Shown piece after piece: positions 10,659 to 21,993 of a stretch of 64,000 nt of DNA (positions are counted from its first letter, which is position 1; the number at the start of each line of letters is the position of its first letter). Location of the stretch: contig CM043788.1 of assembly GCA_023974075.1 (NCBI GenBank), positions 16,576,928 to 16,640,927 of the forward strand, written 5' to 3'. A program made the translations under genes and the position numbers. Origin of the DNA: Chaenocephalus aceratus. Lineage: Eukaryota; Chordata; Actinopteri; Perciformes; Channichthyidae. The notes beneath the pieces were generated by a model that saw nothing but the letters and a program-made list of their open reading frames with translations, was not told where the DNA came from and made no database searches.

Positions 10659-13400
10659 GATGGTCTGGAATACTGAAAAGATTAAAGTTTAATATCCTTG
10701 TTTGGCAAACAAGACATCTGATTATTAGGTCACACATAATAATTTAGACATATAAACTAACTATGAGTAAAGGGATGAATGGAGTTCATATCCTAGGGAG
10801 GGTTAGTTATGTTGCGAATACTTCGCAGGGTATTTGCTACTGTATTTTGAAGAACAAATAACAAGGACACAAGTCCAATTTTGTTTTGTTTTTAGATTAA
10901 ATTGTCCATTACCAAAACTGTTCACCTTGTGTCTAGATTTGGACTTTGATGGTAAGGGAGTATTTAGGCTTATTTTTATACATCTGACATTTTAAAATAT
11001 GTTGGCTATTCACTAGATAGACATTGGTTAAGAACTTTTCTGAAGATTGAATATTTGTTCCATTTCTACATATTCCTATTTAAAAAGTAATTTTAGAGTA
11101 AAGAAGGCTGATGCTGAAATGGGAAATAATGTGGGGTCTTCGATCACCCATTGTAAGGGTGCATATTATTGACGACCAATAGGGAGGAGGGGTCACTCGA
11201 CCCACCCTGCAGTGGGTTTTAAAATCTTACTTGCAGCTTCACAGGAAGCACACGGCACCAGATTATGAGTTTAGAGGACAAGCGTCACCAACTCCTAATG
11301 GACATTCATTGAGTTAGTAATTAACTGACATTAAGAGATGTTAAAAAGTAAAAACATACCTAACATGAGGGATAATTCCTAAGTTCAGCTACAAACCATT
11401 GATGAAATTACTTCTGTTTTTAGGTCCTTGATAAAGGAAAGAGTGATTGTTACATGTTCGGACACCCAGGGTTCCACGCACGGTTAAAGACGTTAACATT
11501 GTTTTTTAGGTATACCAGAATTGAAGATACATGGGTATAGTGACCGATGAAGAGCTACACAGGTCGTAGTAGAGGTTTGACTCAAGATAATAATTGTGTG
11601 CACAAGTTTCTGAAATAGATCTATTGGACATTTTGATGTGGATTATATGTGGATGAACTGCAGTGGTGTACAATGGGGAAGTGACATTTTTTGGCTAGAC
11701 ACTTTTCGGGGAATGTGGGAAACAGCTGTTCCAATGAAAAGTTAGAGATATCTTGAACATTATAGTTATAATTGTGAATTAATAAATGATGGCGCTCCAT
11801 ATATACAGATTTTTATAGACAACGGATACTGGCCTATGCTGAAACATCACAGTCTCTGCAGAGCACGACACATGGCCAAAAAGACTGAGACCAACTGACC
11901 TTTGACCCTGACCAACAGGGTAACTTGAGAAGGCACTGTCAATGACTGACTCTGAGGTGTACCTGACCAAACTTGACTTTACAACCTGACAGTGTGAGTG
12001 TGAGTGAGTGTATGTCTGCATCTGATCAGTGCAACTGCATGATTTAAAACAATGACTAATCAAGCATGTTTTTGGACTAACACATTATTTCTGGGGCTCT
12101 GTGTGAAATGAGAGGTTTCCTAACATTCCACAAAAGGGGAAACCGCACATGTGACCCGTTTCTAATCTGCTTGATGATATTTCACTCCCACAGGAGGTGG
12201 CAGTTTGCAGAATGTGAAACTCAAACTATGACATTTGAAGATTCTGTTTCTTTTAAGACTGACTGATGGAGAGAAACACTTCATTTCACTGAAGTGTTTA
12301 CTGTGGAAATGATGGATGTACATTTGGGAAAAATGTTTGGTATTTTCTTATAATCCATTATTACCTGAAGGTTTTCTTCCCATACAGGATTTTGGTTACA
12401 CATGAATTAATGTGTAAAAAGGGGGAGTGTAAACTTCACAATGTACATTTTTCATTTAGGGACTGAAAGGAACCTGCTGCCCCAACTCGATTGTTCAATC
12501 TGACCATTGATTGACAGTTTTAGAATTGACCTGCTCCATATCTGGGGATAAGATACTGTTTGATGAATGTTGAAATGTCTCTAATATTGATTGAGTTATA
12601 GCAGGTAACACAGAAAAATAATCAGTGGCCAAGGGGCTACCAGAGAGATGTAAGTCCAGAATGGAATACTGAAGAAGTTGACCTGTGAGTAATGTTTCAA
12701 CAGGTATTAAAGTAACTGAGGCTTTAAATGTAGAAAGAACATATTTACAGTTAAAGCTAAAACATAGTAATGTAATGAGACACAATTTAATTTAGACAAC
12801 ATCATGTAACTAGCCTGGTAAAGAAGTAAAAGCCATAGCCTTTATTGTTTAGGTCATTATGGGGATATACATTTCATCTACATTTATAATAGAAAGACAT
12901 TTGATGACAGTTTGTTGGAATTCTGTATTCATTTTTTCAGCGGGATAATATCTAAGCACTGACGGGTAGAAGCAGTATCACCAGGAAGCCATTCACTTTG
13001 TTAGTATTGTGATTTTGGTTGTTTTTGAATCCATAACATTAGTGTGTTTCTTTACCAGAAACATTAGCAGTTCAAATCATATTTAGATTTTTAATGGGAT
13101 CTCAAGGATTTCATTTAAAAATAAACACAGATGCTTGTCAGAAATTCAGAGCTATTGAAATATGTTATTTAGTTTACCTAAATATGTTGGGGTTCTTATT
13201 TAGTTGGCACAGTCCAAGTATTAAGATTCTGAAGCTGCACAATTAATTTAGAAAACCTGTTCACAGACGTCTGTTGTTTTAAGACACCCCACCAACAGGC
13301 TCCAAGTGGCCTACGCAGTGGTGGGTCAAACAGCCGAGGGCCCCGGAGCGTAGGCTTGAGGGATTTGTATCAGATTTCTCCACACAGGTTGCTGACGCCA
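10659..13400 (+). other. Retrovirus 1 interior, gene-poor
   Basis: This 2.7-kb continuation of the provirus shows no convincing protease, RT or RNase H motifs in any frame. A more GC-rich block at 11140-11290 and a gradual rise in GC after 13270 are the only changes in character. The integrase tail emerges at about 13408. Confidence 0.45.
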
Positions 13401-13407
13401 AAAGGGG

Positions 13408-13560
13408 GACCCGAGACGCAGGAGGCTGACGGTCATCAGGACAAAGTGGCTCAACCCCAGGTTTTCCGGCCCCTACCGAGTGACCCAGCGGATCTCTCAT
13501 GCCGTCCGCATAGGAGGAAAGGGGGACAGCTCGTACCACGGGAGCCAGTGTGCGGCGGGG
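13408..13560 (+). pseudogene. Retroviral integrase C-terminal (SH3-like) remnant
   Basis: The plus-strand frame through 13444 contains TKWLNPRFSGPYRV followed by SHAVRI and SSYHGSQC. This is the pattern of the retroviral integrase C-terminal domain, which folds as an SH3-like barrel binding viral DNA. The zinc-binding and DDE catalytic parts are absent upstream, so only the last ~45 residues of pol survive. The spacing to the Env fragment is as expected for the pol-env junction. Confidence 0.6.
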
Positions 13561-14234
13561 AAACCACCTGCTAGGACCAGGGGACGACATCAGGACGGAT
13601 CTGGCTCTCGTCATGGAGGTCGACTCGGATGCTGTCATCAGCGGACTGGAGGAGAAGGACCTCGAGGACATCCATCCAGCAGTCGTGCCAGGAGGCATCA
13701 TCACCGGACCGGGGAAGGAAGATCGGGAGGACATCTATTCAGCATCGACTCGGAAGCCGCCATCAGCGAGCCGGAGGAGAAGGAATACATTCTCTCTAGC
13801 AGGCAGCCCAGAAGCCGCCGTCAGCGGATCGGGGGGACAAAGACACGGCAAGCCAGGACGGCACAGGGGACTCCACTCTCCGCTGAAACAGGTGGATATA
13901 GCCGGTGTGGAGTTTGTTCTAATATCCCATTTTTTGAGGAACTTCTAATATCCCATTTTTTGAGGAACTTTTAATATCCCATTTTTTGAGGAACTTTTGT
14001 TAAACCATTTTTTGAGGAACTTTTATTAAACCATTTTTTGAGGGACCTTTTATTAACTCATATTTAAAGGGATTTTTTACGGCTGACACAGAGACCAGAA
14101 CATTTCAGAGAATGAAAAAGGTCTGAAGGAGCCCTGAATTTCCTGATAACCGGTTGGTCGCTACTACTATTGGGAATAGTTGTCTATTTGTCCGCCCTAC
14201 TGTATGTACATTGTAACCCTTAAAAAAGTCAAGT
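13561..14234 (+). other. Retrovirus 1 pol-env junction with acidic repeats and tandem 27-mers
   Basis: From 13600 to 13830 three degenerate units containing the GACTCGGA(T/A)GC and CATCAGCG motifs encode acidic segments in shifting frames. From 13917 to 14050 a T-rich ~27-bp unit with CCCATTTTTTGAGGAAC repeats about five times. At 14140-14215 an open stretch encodes a hydrophobic, membrane-like segment. The env surface region expected here is missing, apparently deleted. Confidence 0.5.
13917..14050. repeat. Tandem ~27-bp repeat
   Basis: About five consecutive copies of a unit centred on CCCATTTTTTGAGGAAC; the first three are nearly identical and the last ones diverge (AAACCATTTTTTGAGG). Confidence 0.9.
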
Positions 14235-14582
14235 TTGAATGACCCCTTGGTCCACAGCATTCTTGATAACTTGGGTTTTTATACCATACGTTGGCATAGA
14301 CGTTTTTTACCGACCCTTGAAGAGTGGTTTACTAACATGTTTGGTCAATGGAAGGGTTTAATAATGTCTCTTTTTATTTCTGTAGGTACTTTTGTGGCCA
14401 TTTTAATAACATGTGGGTGTTGTTGTGTGCCGTGCATCCGCTCATTATGTGTCAGACTAATCAGTTCCACCATTGAGGGAAAAGCTGCTTCTCCTCGTCC
14501 GTATCAAATGCCACTGTTGGCCTATGTCTCGGAGGGAGAGGACGAGTATGGAGACTCAGCAGACAAGGACGCAGTTTTTTGA
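14235..14582 (+). pseudogene. Env transmembrane-subunit C-terminal fragment
   Basis: An open frame of 115 codons ends 180 bases before the 3' LTR, where env should end. It has a juxtamembrane stretch with W-rich residues, one membrane-spanning segment at about residues 41-60, then a cysteine cluster CGCCCVPC typical of palmitoylated Env tails, and an acidic cytoplasmic tail. The fusion peptide, heptad region and surface subunit are not encoded upstream, so it is a remnant and not a functional envelope. The initiating ATG is fortuitous. Confidence 0.75.
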
Positions 14583-14750
14583 CATGTTTTGGTCTCCCTC
14601 TCCTTCTGCCATAAGAAATTGCTATGAAGGGCTGTTTCCAAATGTGTAAAGGGCTCTAAATATAATGTTGAGAGATGAACACAGAGGAGAGGAATGACAA
14701 TAGTTATGTTTCAAGTGCCTTGTGTAAGTTGCTTTCTTTTAAAAGAGTGC

Positions 14751-14762
14751 AAAAAGGGGAAT
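14751..14762 (+). promoter_or_regulatory. Polypurine tract of retrovirus 1
   Basis: AAAAAGGGGAAT directly abuts the TGTGG start of the 3' LTR, the position at which plus-strand DNA synthesis is primed. Confidence 0.8.
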
Positions 14763-15692
14763 TGTGGAAAATTGATGTAAGGTATTGTACAGAAGAAGTG
14801 AGGCAGCATATTTTTGGTATATTCATTTTAATGTCACCCATATATAGGAGGTGTATTGCATCATGTCATCCCTAATATATGTGTGGGTTTATACATTCCT
14901 GTGTGTTAATAGTTGAAGGAACAAAAAGTACATTTTTCCTCTTAAATATAGAGAGATTTTTTTATAGATTCCTGAAACAATGTTCCCTTTTTCTTAAAAG
15001 TAGATTAGCGCAATAGTCTTTTTCTTTGACTTTTACGCGTTTATCAAAAGGGTGTTTTTAGGCTATTTTTGAAGAGGGAAGATGCAGAATTACTTGTGAG
15101 TTCTGTTTGGAGTGAAAAGATTACCCCTTTGAGTGTTTTTCTTGGTTAAACCATTGATAGGCTTTGTAAATTGCGAGGGACATTTTCCCCAGATATAATG
15201 ATGCGCATCCTTTAGGCCTTCCCAACACCTGTGGCTTTCATAGAGGGAAAACATATGGACTATTGTGTGATAAGCTACATAATAAGAATGTGTTTTGCTT
15301 CAAACTGAAAACTGTTTGGTACTCTGCTGGCCCGCGCTGATTCCCTGTGAGACAGCGTTTTTTGGTATCTCCCAAATGAAACTCCACCGCTTCCCGTTTG
15401 TGTTGGTATTGAGAGCTTGTTCAGCTTGTTGTTCTCTCTCTCTCCACGCGCTGCTCAGACCGGAGGGTCTTGCAGCACGTGAATCAGGGCAGGAGTAGGC
15501 CTACTCTTTTACATTACGGATATGATATGATATGGCTTTGTATGGTATGGTAATGTATTATATTGTATTGCATTATTACCTTTTAGGATTAAAACAGATT
15601 TTTGTTTAACCCTCGTCCTGGTTGTTTTGAGTGTTCCTTCTTTTAAAGCAAACTCATAGGAACGGCGCGGAGAAGTGCTATCTACTCCTTCA
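14763..15692 (+). repeat. Retrovirus 1 3' LTR
   Basis: A 930-bp repeat of 5505-6435 with the same termini, followed by the CATC duplication at 15693. Confidence 0.93.
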
Positions 15693-16203
15693 CATCACAT
15701 GTACCTTAGCTTGACTTAAATGTATAATTAAGTGATATCAAAATATAAATAACTAATGTCATGCAAACATATTAATATTTGCTTGATTCCAGTGTTGAAT
15801 TTAGCACAATTGCATACAAACGTTAAGGGATTTTAAGATTCTGAAGTATTATGCTAAAAACTCAATAACTTAGATTATTATTTATAGTTTTGCTGAATAG
15901 TTTCATGTCCGCTTACCTTAGAAACGTAAAATGTGACGGCAGTGTGCAGATGGGGAGCATGTTAGCTTAGCTTGGTAGCTTCCTGACTGAGCTTCCAGCT
16001 CGGTGGCAGCAGGTCCCGCCTCGGCTCCACCTCTTTGCCCTTATTTGGAGAAGGCGGGAGTTGAACTCTGACGTCACTGTCGAGCCGTTAGTGGCCGACT
16101 CCGCCTACTAAGGGCTTCTCGGCAACTCTGCAGAATCCTATGGGTGACGTCACGGACCCTACGTCCATTTATATATACAGTCTATGGTACAAATGCTAAG
16201 CAG
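15693..16203. repeat. CpG-rich dispersed repeat with inverted terminus
   Basis: After ~230 AT-rich bases, 15926-16190 is GC-rich with several CpGs and GTGACGTCAC-type motifs. It ends in TTTATATATACAGTCTATG (16168-16186), the exact reverse complement of 3276-3294. This pairing suggests the two ends of one old DNA transposon family, either one element later split by retrovirus 1 or two independent copies. Confidence 0.45.
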
Positions 16204-16281
16204 GTCACCCTTGAAAAAGAGATCAATGATCTGAATGGGATTCACCTGCATAAATAAAGGTTTGAAATGAAATGAAATGAA
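16204..16281 (+). repeat. LINE 3'-tail fragment
   Basis: This is a plus-strand relative of the tail at 1332-1415: CTTGAAAAAGAGATCAATGA, then AATGGGATT and AATAAAGGTTTGAAATGAAA repeats. It is only the terminal ~78 bases. Confidence 0.65.
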
Positions 16282-16293
16282 GCAGCTAGAACA

Positions 16294-16850
16294 ATTCTTT
16301 CACACACACATACGGGTATTGGGCCGAGTGCAACACTGTACTTCCGGTATCCACCATTTCACGCGAGGTGCAAGCAGAATATCATAGTCTATTGGCTTAA
16401 TCAATATCTAGTCAACTCTAAAATACCACATATGCAATGGCATGATGATATTATTGTGACAAGTGGGGTATTCACCTGGTGTTTCCAGAAATTAGACGTA
16501 GATGCAGCCAAAATCGACGAAGGCCACTTTCAAGGTTCGTTTTTCCATACATCTGCAGGCAGTCTTGTAAGGGCAATCCCACAACCCATACAGCTCTAGT
16601 TTACGCTGGTAATGACCTAGAGCACACCCCTCAAGTCCAGAGATGTAATCCGAAGACATACAGCGATTTCTTCGGTCGTTAATTCAGAAAAAAAACCTAG
16701 TGCGCTCTGCCTGGCTACTTTAGCTAGCTGTTTATATTAGCACCTCCAGGATATTAGCACCTCCAGGAAAATGGCATATTTATATATATATATATATATG
16801 GCGCGCGTTGCATTGTGGGTAGCTCGTGACATCACTGTGTGTGAAAGAAT
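16294..16850. mobile_element. Possible MITE with 15-bp inverted termini
   Basis: ATTCTTTCACACACA at 16294-16308 is perfectly inverted at 16836-16850. The 557-bp interior has no gene and includes a (TA)n run at 16781-16798 and a short duplicated phrase TAGCACCTCCAGGA. No clear target duplication is seen, so the superfamily is unassigned. Confidence 0.5.
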
Positions 16851-16861
16851 AGCTTACGTCA

Positions 16862-17060
16862 GGAGAGTAACATGGAGCACTTTCTGCTATACAGACAAGA
16901 CGAACTGGCACTGACCAAGGAAACAGCACAGACTAAACACACAGGTGAGGAGTAATGATTAGGGACAGCTGACGCTCATTGAGGCCAGGCAGGTGATTAA
17001 CAGGGAGCGAAAATACACAGGTGAGGGAGTGAGGCGATCAGCCAGGGCCAGGATGGGACA
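16862..17060 (-). repeat. Gypsy LTR fragment with self-primer motif
   Basis: The composition and phrases (ACAAGACGAACTGG, CACACAGGTGAGG) match the middle of the sushi-like LTRs at 39337-39787 and 51947-52328 in minus orientation. ACGAACTGG at 16900-16908 is the exact complement of the primer-site bases of the 1-2674 element. The edges are undefined. Confidence 0.45.
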
Positions 17061-18429
17061 GTGTGGATAATTCCAGTTGTCGTCTAAATTTAAAAAGCAT
17101 TTTAATTAAGACATCATGCCTAAACAAAAGTCTAAAGAGGGCAGAGTAGCCTACCCAACTTCAACTGAAAAATGTAAACTTAGTGTACTGTTTTCTCAAC
17201 CAGGTTCAGAGAGCAAGTAGAGAGTTAAGCTGCCTCTTTGCCAGGTTATTTATGACTTTTCTTCGCCAAAGTAATTTTTTTAGTGTAGAGTTTAGAACAG
17301 TTAGTGAATGAGGTCATTTGTGAGTATATTAAACATCATATGTTAGCATTGAAGCTAACTCATTAACAAATACTGGGCTAACTCTTTTGCAACTATACAG
17401 TAAACTTAACAAATCAGCTAATTCTATGATAACTGTCCTTAAGCTTGTTGTACTCAATCCAGAGTTTTTTAATCAGTTTTAGAACAAGGATAGCATCAAG
17501 TATTTGTGCTAAGCTAGGCTTAAAGCAGCCTATATCTCTGTTTTGGATTCAAAGGTTAGACAATTGATAATATTTTGTTTTCAGCTGTAAGTAAAACTCT
17601 CTCCATAATGAGACATGTTTCATCTGGACAGCATGTGCTAAGCAGTGAAGGCAGCTCTGACTCCTCTCGGAGGTGGGCTCAACTGAAGCTCCAATACTTT
17701 TAAAGCTAAAGTCACAGGTGTTCCTTCTCACATGCCAGCAGCAGCACGCTCCAGACGAAGGCCAGTCTTTCACTCTGCTTCCAGTTCTTTCTAACATACA
17801 CACACATAATGTACAGGACACACCGCCCATAGCTGTACTATAACAGCTCCATTCACAGCTCCCAAAAATAACAACACAGTACGTGGGCAGGGCTGGGCCC
17901 ACCACCAACCCCCTCATCCTTTACTTCTTTCCTTTCATATTCAGTTTTCTTTAACGCTCAATAAATGTTGACTTTATTTTGGTTCTGCTGAATTCCTTAA
18001 TGAGGCCCTCGGCTTCCACAGACCAGACAGGGCGATTCCAGCAGCCTTATAAGGAAATGTGTGGCAGAAAGAAAGAAACGCTCTGCTGTTTGACATACCT
18101 TCAACACTGCCTTCCTCTGTCTCTTTTCAGCCCTTTGCCTTTTTACCCTCCCTCACTTTTGCTTCATGTCTGTTCTTTATCTGATCTTATAGATGTCAAC
18201 ATGGTTAAAACAGTCTGTAAATCTTTCATTTTCACAAGTATCAATGATAAAGACATGTACTTTTCTTATCAAACAGATACTACACACAGCGAATAAATAA
18301 AAGGCAACATTTTAGTAGTGGACACTGATGTCAATATATTTCTGTGTACAATTTCTAGGACCCTTAGTTCCGATGATGTAAGTCATAATGCAATAGCACA
18401 CAATGACATATTCAGTTTAACCCCAAGAA
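17061..18429. other. No recognisable feature
   Basis: AT-rich intergenic sequence; open frames here are short and lack protein-like composition. I see no splice-supported exon or repeat boundary. Confidence 0.5.
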
Positions 18430-18900
18430 GGGTTTCAAGTATCTTAGTCTCTTGCTCATCAATGAGGCTCAAATATATTGGGATCTTGTTCACAAGTAAG
18501 GGTAAAGTGGACAAAAATGATGATGCGGGCGCTGAACCACAACGGAGAGAGATGAACTAGAAGGGAAACCTCTCGATTTACCAGTCCGTTTAGGTTGCAA
18601 CCCTCACCTATGGTCATTAGGTTTGGGTAGAAACTGTAAGAAAGAGGCTGAGGATACAAGACACCAAAATGGATTTCCTCTGTTGATTGTTCAGCCTAAC
18701 AGATAAGGTGGAAAACTCAGGCATATGAGAAAGCTTGGAGTAGAGAAACTTCTCCTTTGCGTCGAAAGGGGCCAGCTGAGGTGGTTCTGGCAACAGATGA
18801 GGATGCCTCTTGGGCATCTCCTGTTACAGATGTTTGGCCGTGTTCATTTGGTAGGACCCAGAACAGAGATTATTATATATCTTGGCTAGGATTATTTACT
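18430..18900 (+). pseudogene. Old Rex3/RTE LINE fragment
   Basis: The sequence parallels the Rex3 fragment at 40641-42031 (without its MITE) throughout: the TTTCAAGTATCTTAGTCT, CCTCACCTATGGTCAT, GGCCAGCTGAGGTGGTTC and ATTATATATCTTGGCT blocks align in order. Stops and indels break every frame, so it is much older than the 40641 copy. It corresponds to the RT C-terminal region. Confidence 0.75.
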
Positions 18901-19335
18901 ATCTTGTCTGGTTAAATGAGTTTTCCACGTTTAGTGTAGAAGAACTTGACTGGTCTCCTCAGAGGCCTGATCTCACCCCATCTGACACCTTTGGGATGAA
19001 CTAGAGCACAAAATGAGAGCCAAATCCATCAACATAAGTGTTACACGTGTTATATTTAAGCACACACAAAGGAAACATATTACCAAAGTCATGAATTTTC
19101 ACTATAAACTTCAAGTCAATCTGGCCAGTCGATATATCTGACTGTTGACCAAAGTGTTGAACAGGAGGACAGACCGATCACCATTCTTCAACTAGAAGGT
19201 CAGAGAGGTGTCAAAATGAAATCACGAAGGTCCCACAGCGAGGACAGACAGTTTAAATGTTCTCCTTAATATCTGCAGCCAAATTACTGACTCAGCTCTG
19301 ACTCACTTCTGACCATGCGGTGATGACACCAGCCA
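18901..19335. other. No recognisable feature
   Basis: Unremarkable sequence. A short TCTCACCCCATCTGACACC phrase near 18970 resembles text found at Tc1-type transposon ends in fish, but too little is present to call it. Confidence 0.35.
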
Positions 19336-19371
19336 CCCCCCCCCCCCCCCCCCCCCCCCCCATCTGTCTGC
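19336..19371. repeat. Poly-C run of 36 bases
   Basis: An uninterrupted run of C from 19336 to 19371. Runs of this length are prone to length error in assemblies. Confidence 0.9.
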
Positions 19372-19456
19372 ACACTGATCTGTCTCAAGGCTCGCTGCTT
19401 ACTCTGCACGCCAGGACTGATAACACTGATCTTTGATACTGTCTTGAGCATCTGAA

Positions 19457-19460
<4 letters not shown>

Positions 19461-19530
<70 letters not shown>

Positions 19531-19560
19531 TGAGTGAGTGAGTGAGTGAGAGTGTGAGTG
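19461..19560. repeat. (TG)n and (GTGA)n microsatellite
   Basis: TG dinucleotides run from 19461 to about 19524, followed by AGTG/GAGTG repeats to about 19560. Frames through it encode only Thr-His repeats and are not genes. Confidence 0.95.
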
Positions 19561-21210
19561 TGAGTGTGTCATATCTTTGCAAGGTCTTTGCAGTGAGCAC
19601 TCAAACGGACAGCCTTCAGACAGAGAACCTGACGGAGCTGAAGCAGAAGGCAGGGATGTGTCAGCCTGACGCTGATTAAGAAGTAAACCAAAGCAGGACA
19701 GAGACATCGTGCCAAAAAACATTATTTACACAGTTAATAGGAGTCAGTGTAACAGGTTGAACTTCAAATATAAGAGATGCTTTAATAAAATACAGGACAC
19801 GCTAAAGATGGAACCTTGATCCATGTTTTATCTGATGAAACTCAGTGCTGCATCTACAGAAGATACAACATAGATAAACCCTTCTATTTCCTTTAACTGT
19901 GACAAATGTGGGCTGTTTTATTGGACTTTGGGCTGCTAAATAATGGGTATGAATAACCTTTTGGTATAGATTCATTTTAACCTAAATCCACAGTCTTAAA
20001 TATCTGCCTAAATATTATGTGGAATTAGGGGCTTTTCCAGACATTGACAACCCAAACATACACTTCGTGATACTATATTAAGGTAAAGCAGTGCCCTAGA
20101 TCTAACTGTAAGACTCGTTCACTAACAGAACATTCCGATTTTTCAAGGATGAAAGGCAGCTTGCATCTCAACTCTCACTGTGGCAGCAATTGGAGATTCA
20201 AATTGAAAGAAAATCTGAGCCAGAACTACGGTCTCAGCGTGTTTAGCACTATTGTTCATCAGACATTTATCATACAATTGTGCCAGAGCAGTAGCTCTCT
20301 CCTAAATGCCAAAGGTCGAGGTTGCCAACTGAAAAGCAGTTTGGCTTCTTATTCATACTCTATGTTTGTTGTTTCCTTTTTTCCAATATGAATCTTTTTT
20401 TTAATAGTTAGCCATTATGGTTTGCACTCATATAATGTCGCTCCCATATGTCACTCTCTAATGCCATCAAGTTTTTGGACCTAGTGACTTCTCCAAACTG
20501 AGCTGTGTAAGTGAGCGCATTAGTGGTAATTGGCTTCATATATATTGTTTAAAAATTAAATACAATTCAAGTGAAACAAAAATTTGAATAAAAGAGTTCT
20601 CTGCACTGTAATTTAGGCAAAACACAAATAATGACACAATTTCCTAAAATGAAATTATTCCCTTGACATTTTTGGTTTCAGTTTTCTGTCACTCACCACA
20701 GTCACATTATGTTTAGCCTTTATTTCATCTCCCAAAATCAACTGCACTCATATGCCATTAAGCTTCCCCTTCTAGAAAAAAACATGACATTTTAATGTTT
20801 TAATTAAATATTAAGTTCCCCTTATCTGTGTAGAGGGAATTGAATTAAAGAAGGCCAATCTGTAACACACCAATGATCCAAACCATTAGCGGATTTATGC
20901 GTTTTATGACCATGAACACAGATAAAACCTCCGCAGCTCACACACATGAATATAGACATGGTTCATTTACTTCAGAAATTGTGTTTCTATATTTAATTAG
21001 CAGTTAGAATATATCTAAAAATCAAATCTATTTCTCCCAGCTGGTATTTTGGAGCTCCACCATGTCTGAACTTTGAGCAAAAAACACAAGACTAAAATGT
21101 TCTAAAGAAGATAATTGCAGAAAAGCGCTGGCGGCCTGGCACGAAAAGAACGATACATGCAGAATTGAACCTGTGAGGTAAGATTTTCCTGGCACTCCGA
21201 ATGTTCCTCA
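19561..21210. other. No recognisable feature
   Basis: AT-rich intergenic DNA with short chance frames and no repeat that I can bound. Confidence 0.5.
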
Positions 21211-21213
21211 TGA

Positions 21214-21839
21214 CGGTACGTCCACACAGCAGCTTTTCAAAAATCTTGAAAATCTTGGAGCTGGGCGTGTTTGAAAGCTTGGGGATTTTTTGCGAGCAAC
21301 GCGACCAACAACCAATCACATGAATCTCCCGCCCCCGACATACAAAGCAAAAAACCCCGGGGATTTTATGCGAGCAATATATATATATATATAAACTCCC
21401 CAAACAGGCGAAAACCTACCAGTTTCACCCACTGTCTCTGCCACCTCCCTCCATGCCTGGTTCCTCCGGTTTGTATCCTGTTAATAGTTCTGGTCGTAAA
21501 GAACCGGGTGATTTGCTACCGTAATTTCTCGTTTGGAATATGAGGAAATGAACTGCGGTCTGGTTCTCCCTGCTTATACGCGGTTTGATTGGCTAGCGCT
21601 TCTCCTGTCAGATTTGTATAAACGGGATTTGATTGGCTGACGCTTCCAGCTCAGCTTCAAAAGTTGAACATTGCTCAACTTTTGAATCCTGAAAATCCTG
21701 GAAATCTTCGCTTCGCTCCCCCACAATGCAGTTCGGCGAAAAGCGAGGCAAAGTGACGTCATCCCCATTCAAAGTCAATGGGCAGAGAAGCGTTGGAAGC
21801 GTTAGAAGATTTGTTTAAAGCTGCTGTGTGGACGTACCG
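21214..21839. mobile_element. Harbinger-like MITE, copy A
   Basis: Inverted termini CGGTACGTCCACACAGCAGC (21214) and its complement ending at 21839 bound a 626-bp non-coding element flanked by TGA on both sides. It shares its interior, in the opposite orientation, with the copy at 41052-41686, which has a TTA duplication. A three-base duplication and ~24-bp termini fit PIF/Harbinger. It contains a (TA)n run at 21377-21393. Confidence 0.75.
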
Positions 21840-21842
21840 TGA

Positions 21843-21993
21843 CGGTACGTCCACACAGCAGCTTTTCAAAAATCTTGAAAATCTTGGAGCTGGGCGTGTC
21901 GGAAAGCTTGGGGATTTTTTGCGAGCAACGCGACCAACAACCAATCACATGAATCTCCCGCCCCTGACATACAAAGCAAAAAACCCCGGGGAT
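21843..21993. mobile_element. Harbinger-like MITE, truncated tandem copy
   Basis: Immediately after copy A and the shared TGA, a second left end starts with the same 20 bases and follows copy A for ~150 bases. It stops within the CCCCGGGG palindrome, where unrelated LINE/SINE-tail sequence takes over. Confidence 0.8.

Larger units (their letters stand above)
5501..15696 (+). mobile_element. Endogenous retrovirus 1, two LTRs and intact 4-bp target duplication
   Basis: Two direct ~930-bp repeats bound a retroviral interior. They are flanked by the same four bases, CATC, at 5501-5504 and 15693-15696, which is the duplication size expected for gamma/epsilon-type retroviral integration. A tRNA-Trp-like primer site follows the 5' LTR and a purine tract precedes the 3' LTR. 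Inside are an integrase tail and an Env transmembrane tail; about 7 kb before them has no recognisable gag or pol. The LTRs differ at roughly 13-15 positions by eye, about 1.5%, so the insertion is not very recent. It is coding-defective. Confidence 0.92.

Noticed and set aside
17549..17917. 122-codon minus-strand frame
   Set aside because: Composition is unlike a protein domain and no splice or repeat evidence supports it.
18950..19010. Tc1/mariner transposase remnant
   Set aside because: Only one short phrase resembles it; there is no frame and no terminal repeat.
19385..19722. Open frames of 71-107 codons on the minus strand
   Set aside because: They are Thr-His repeats from the (TG)n microsatellite with unrelated flanks.
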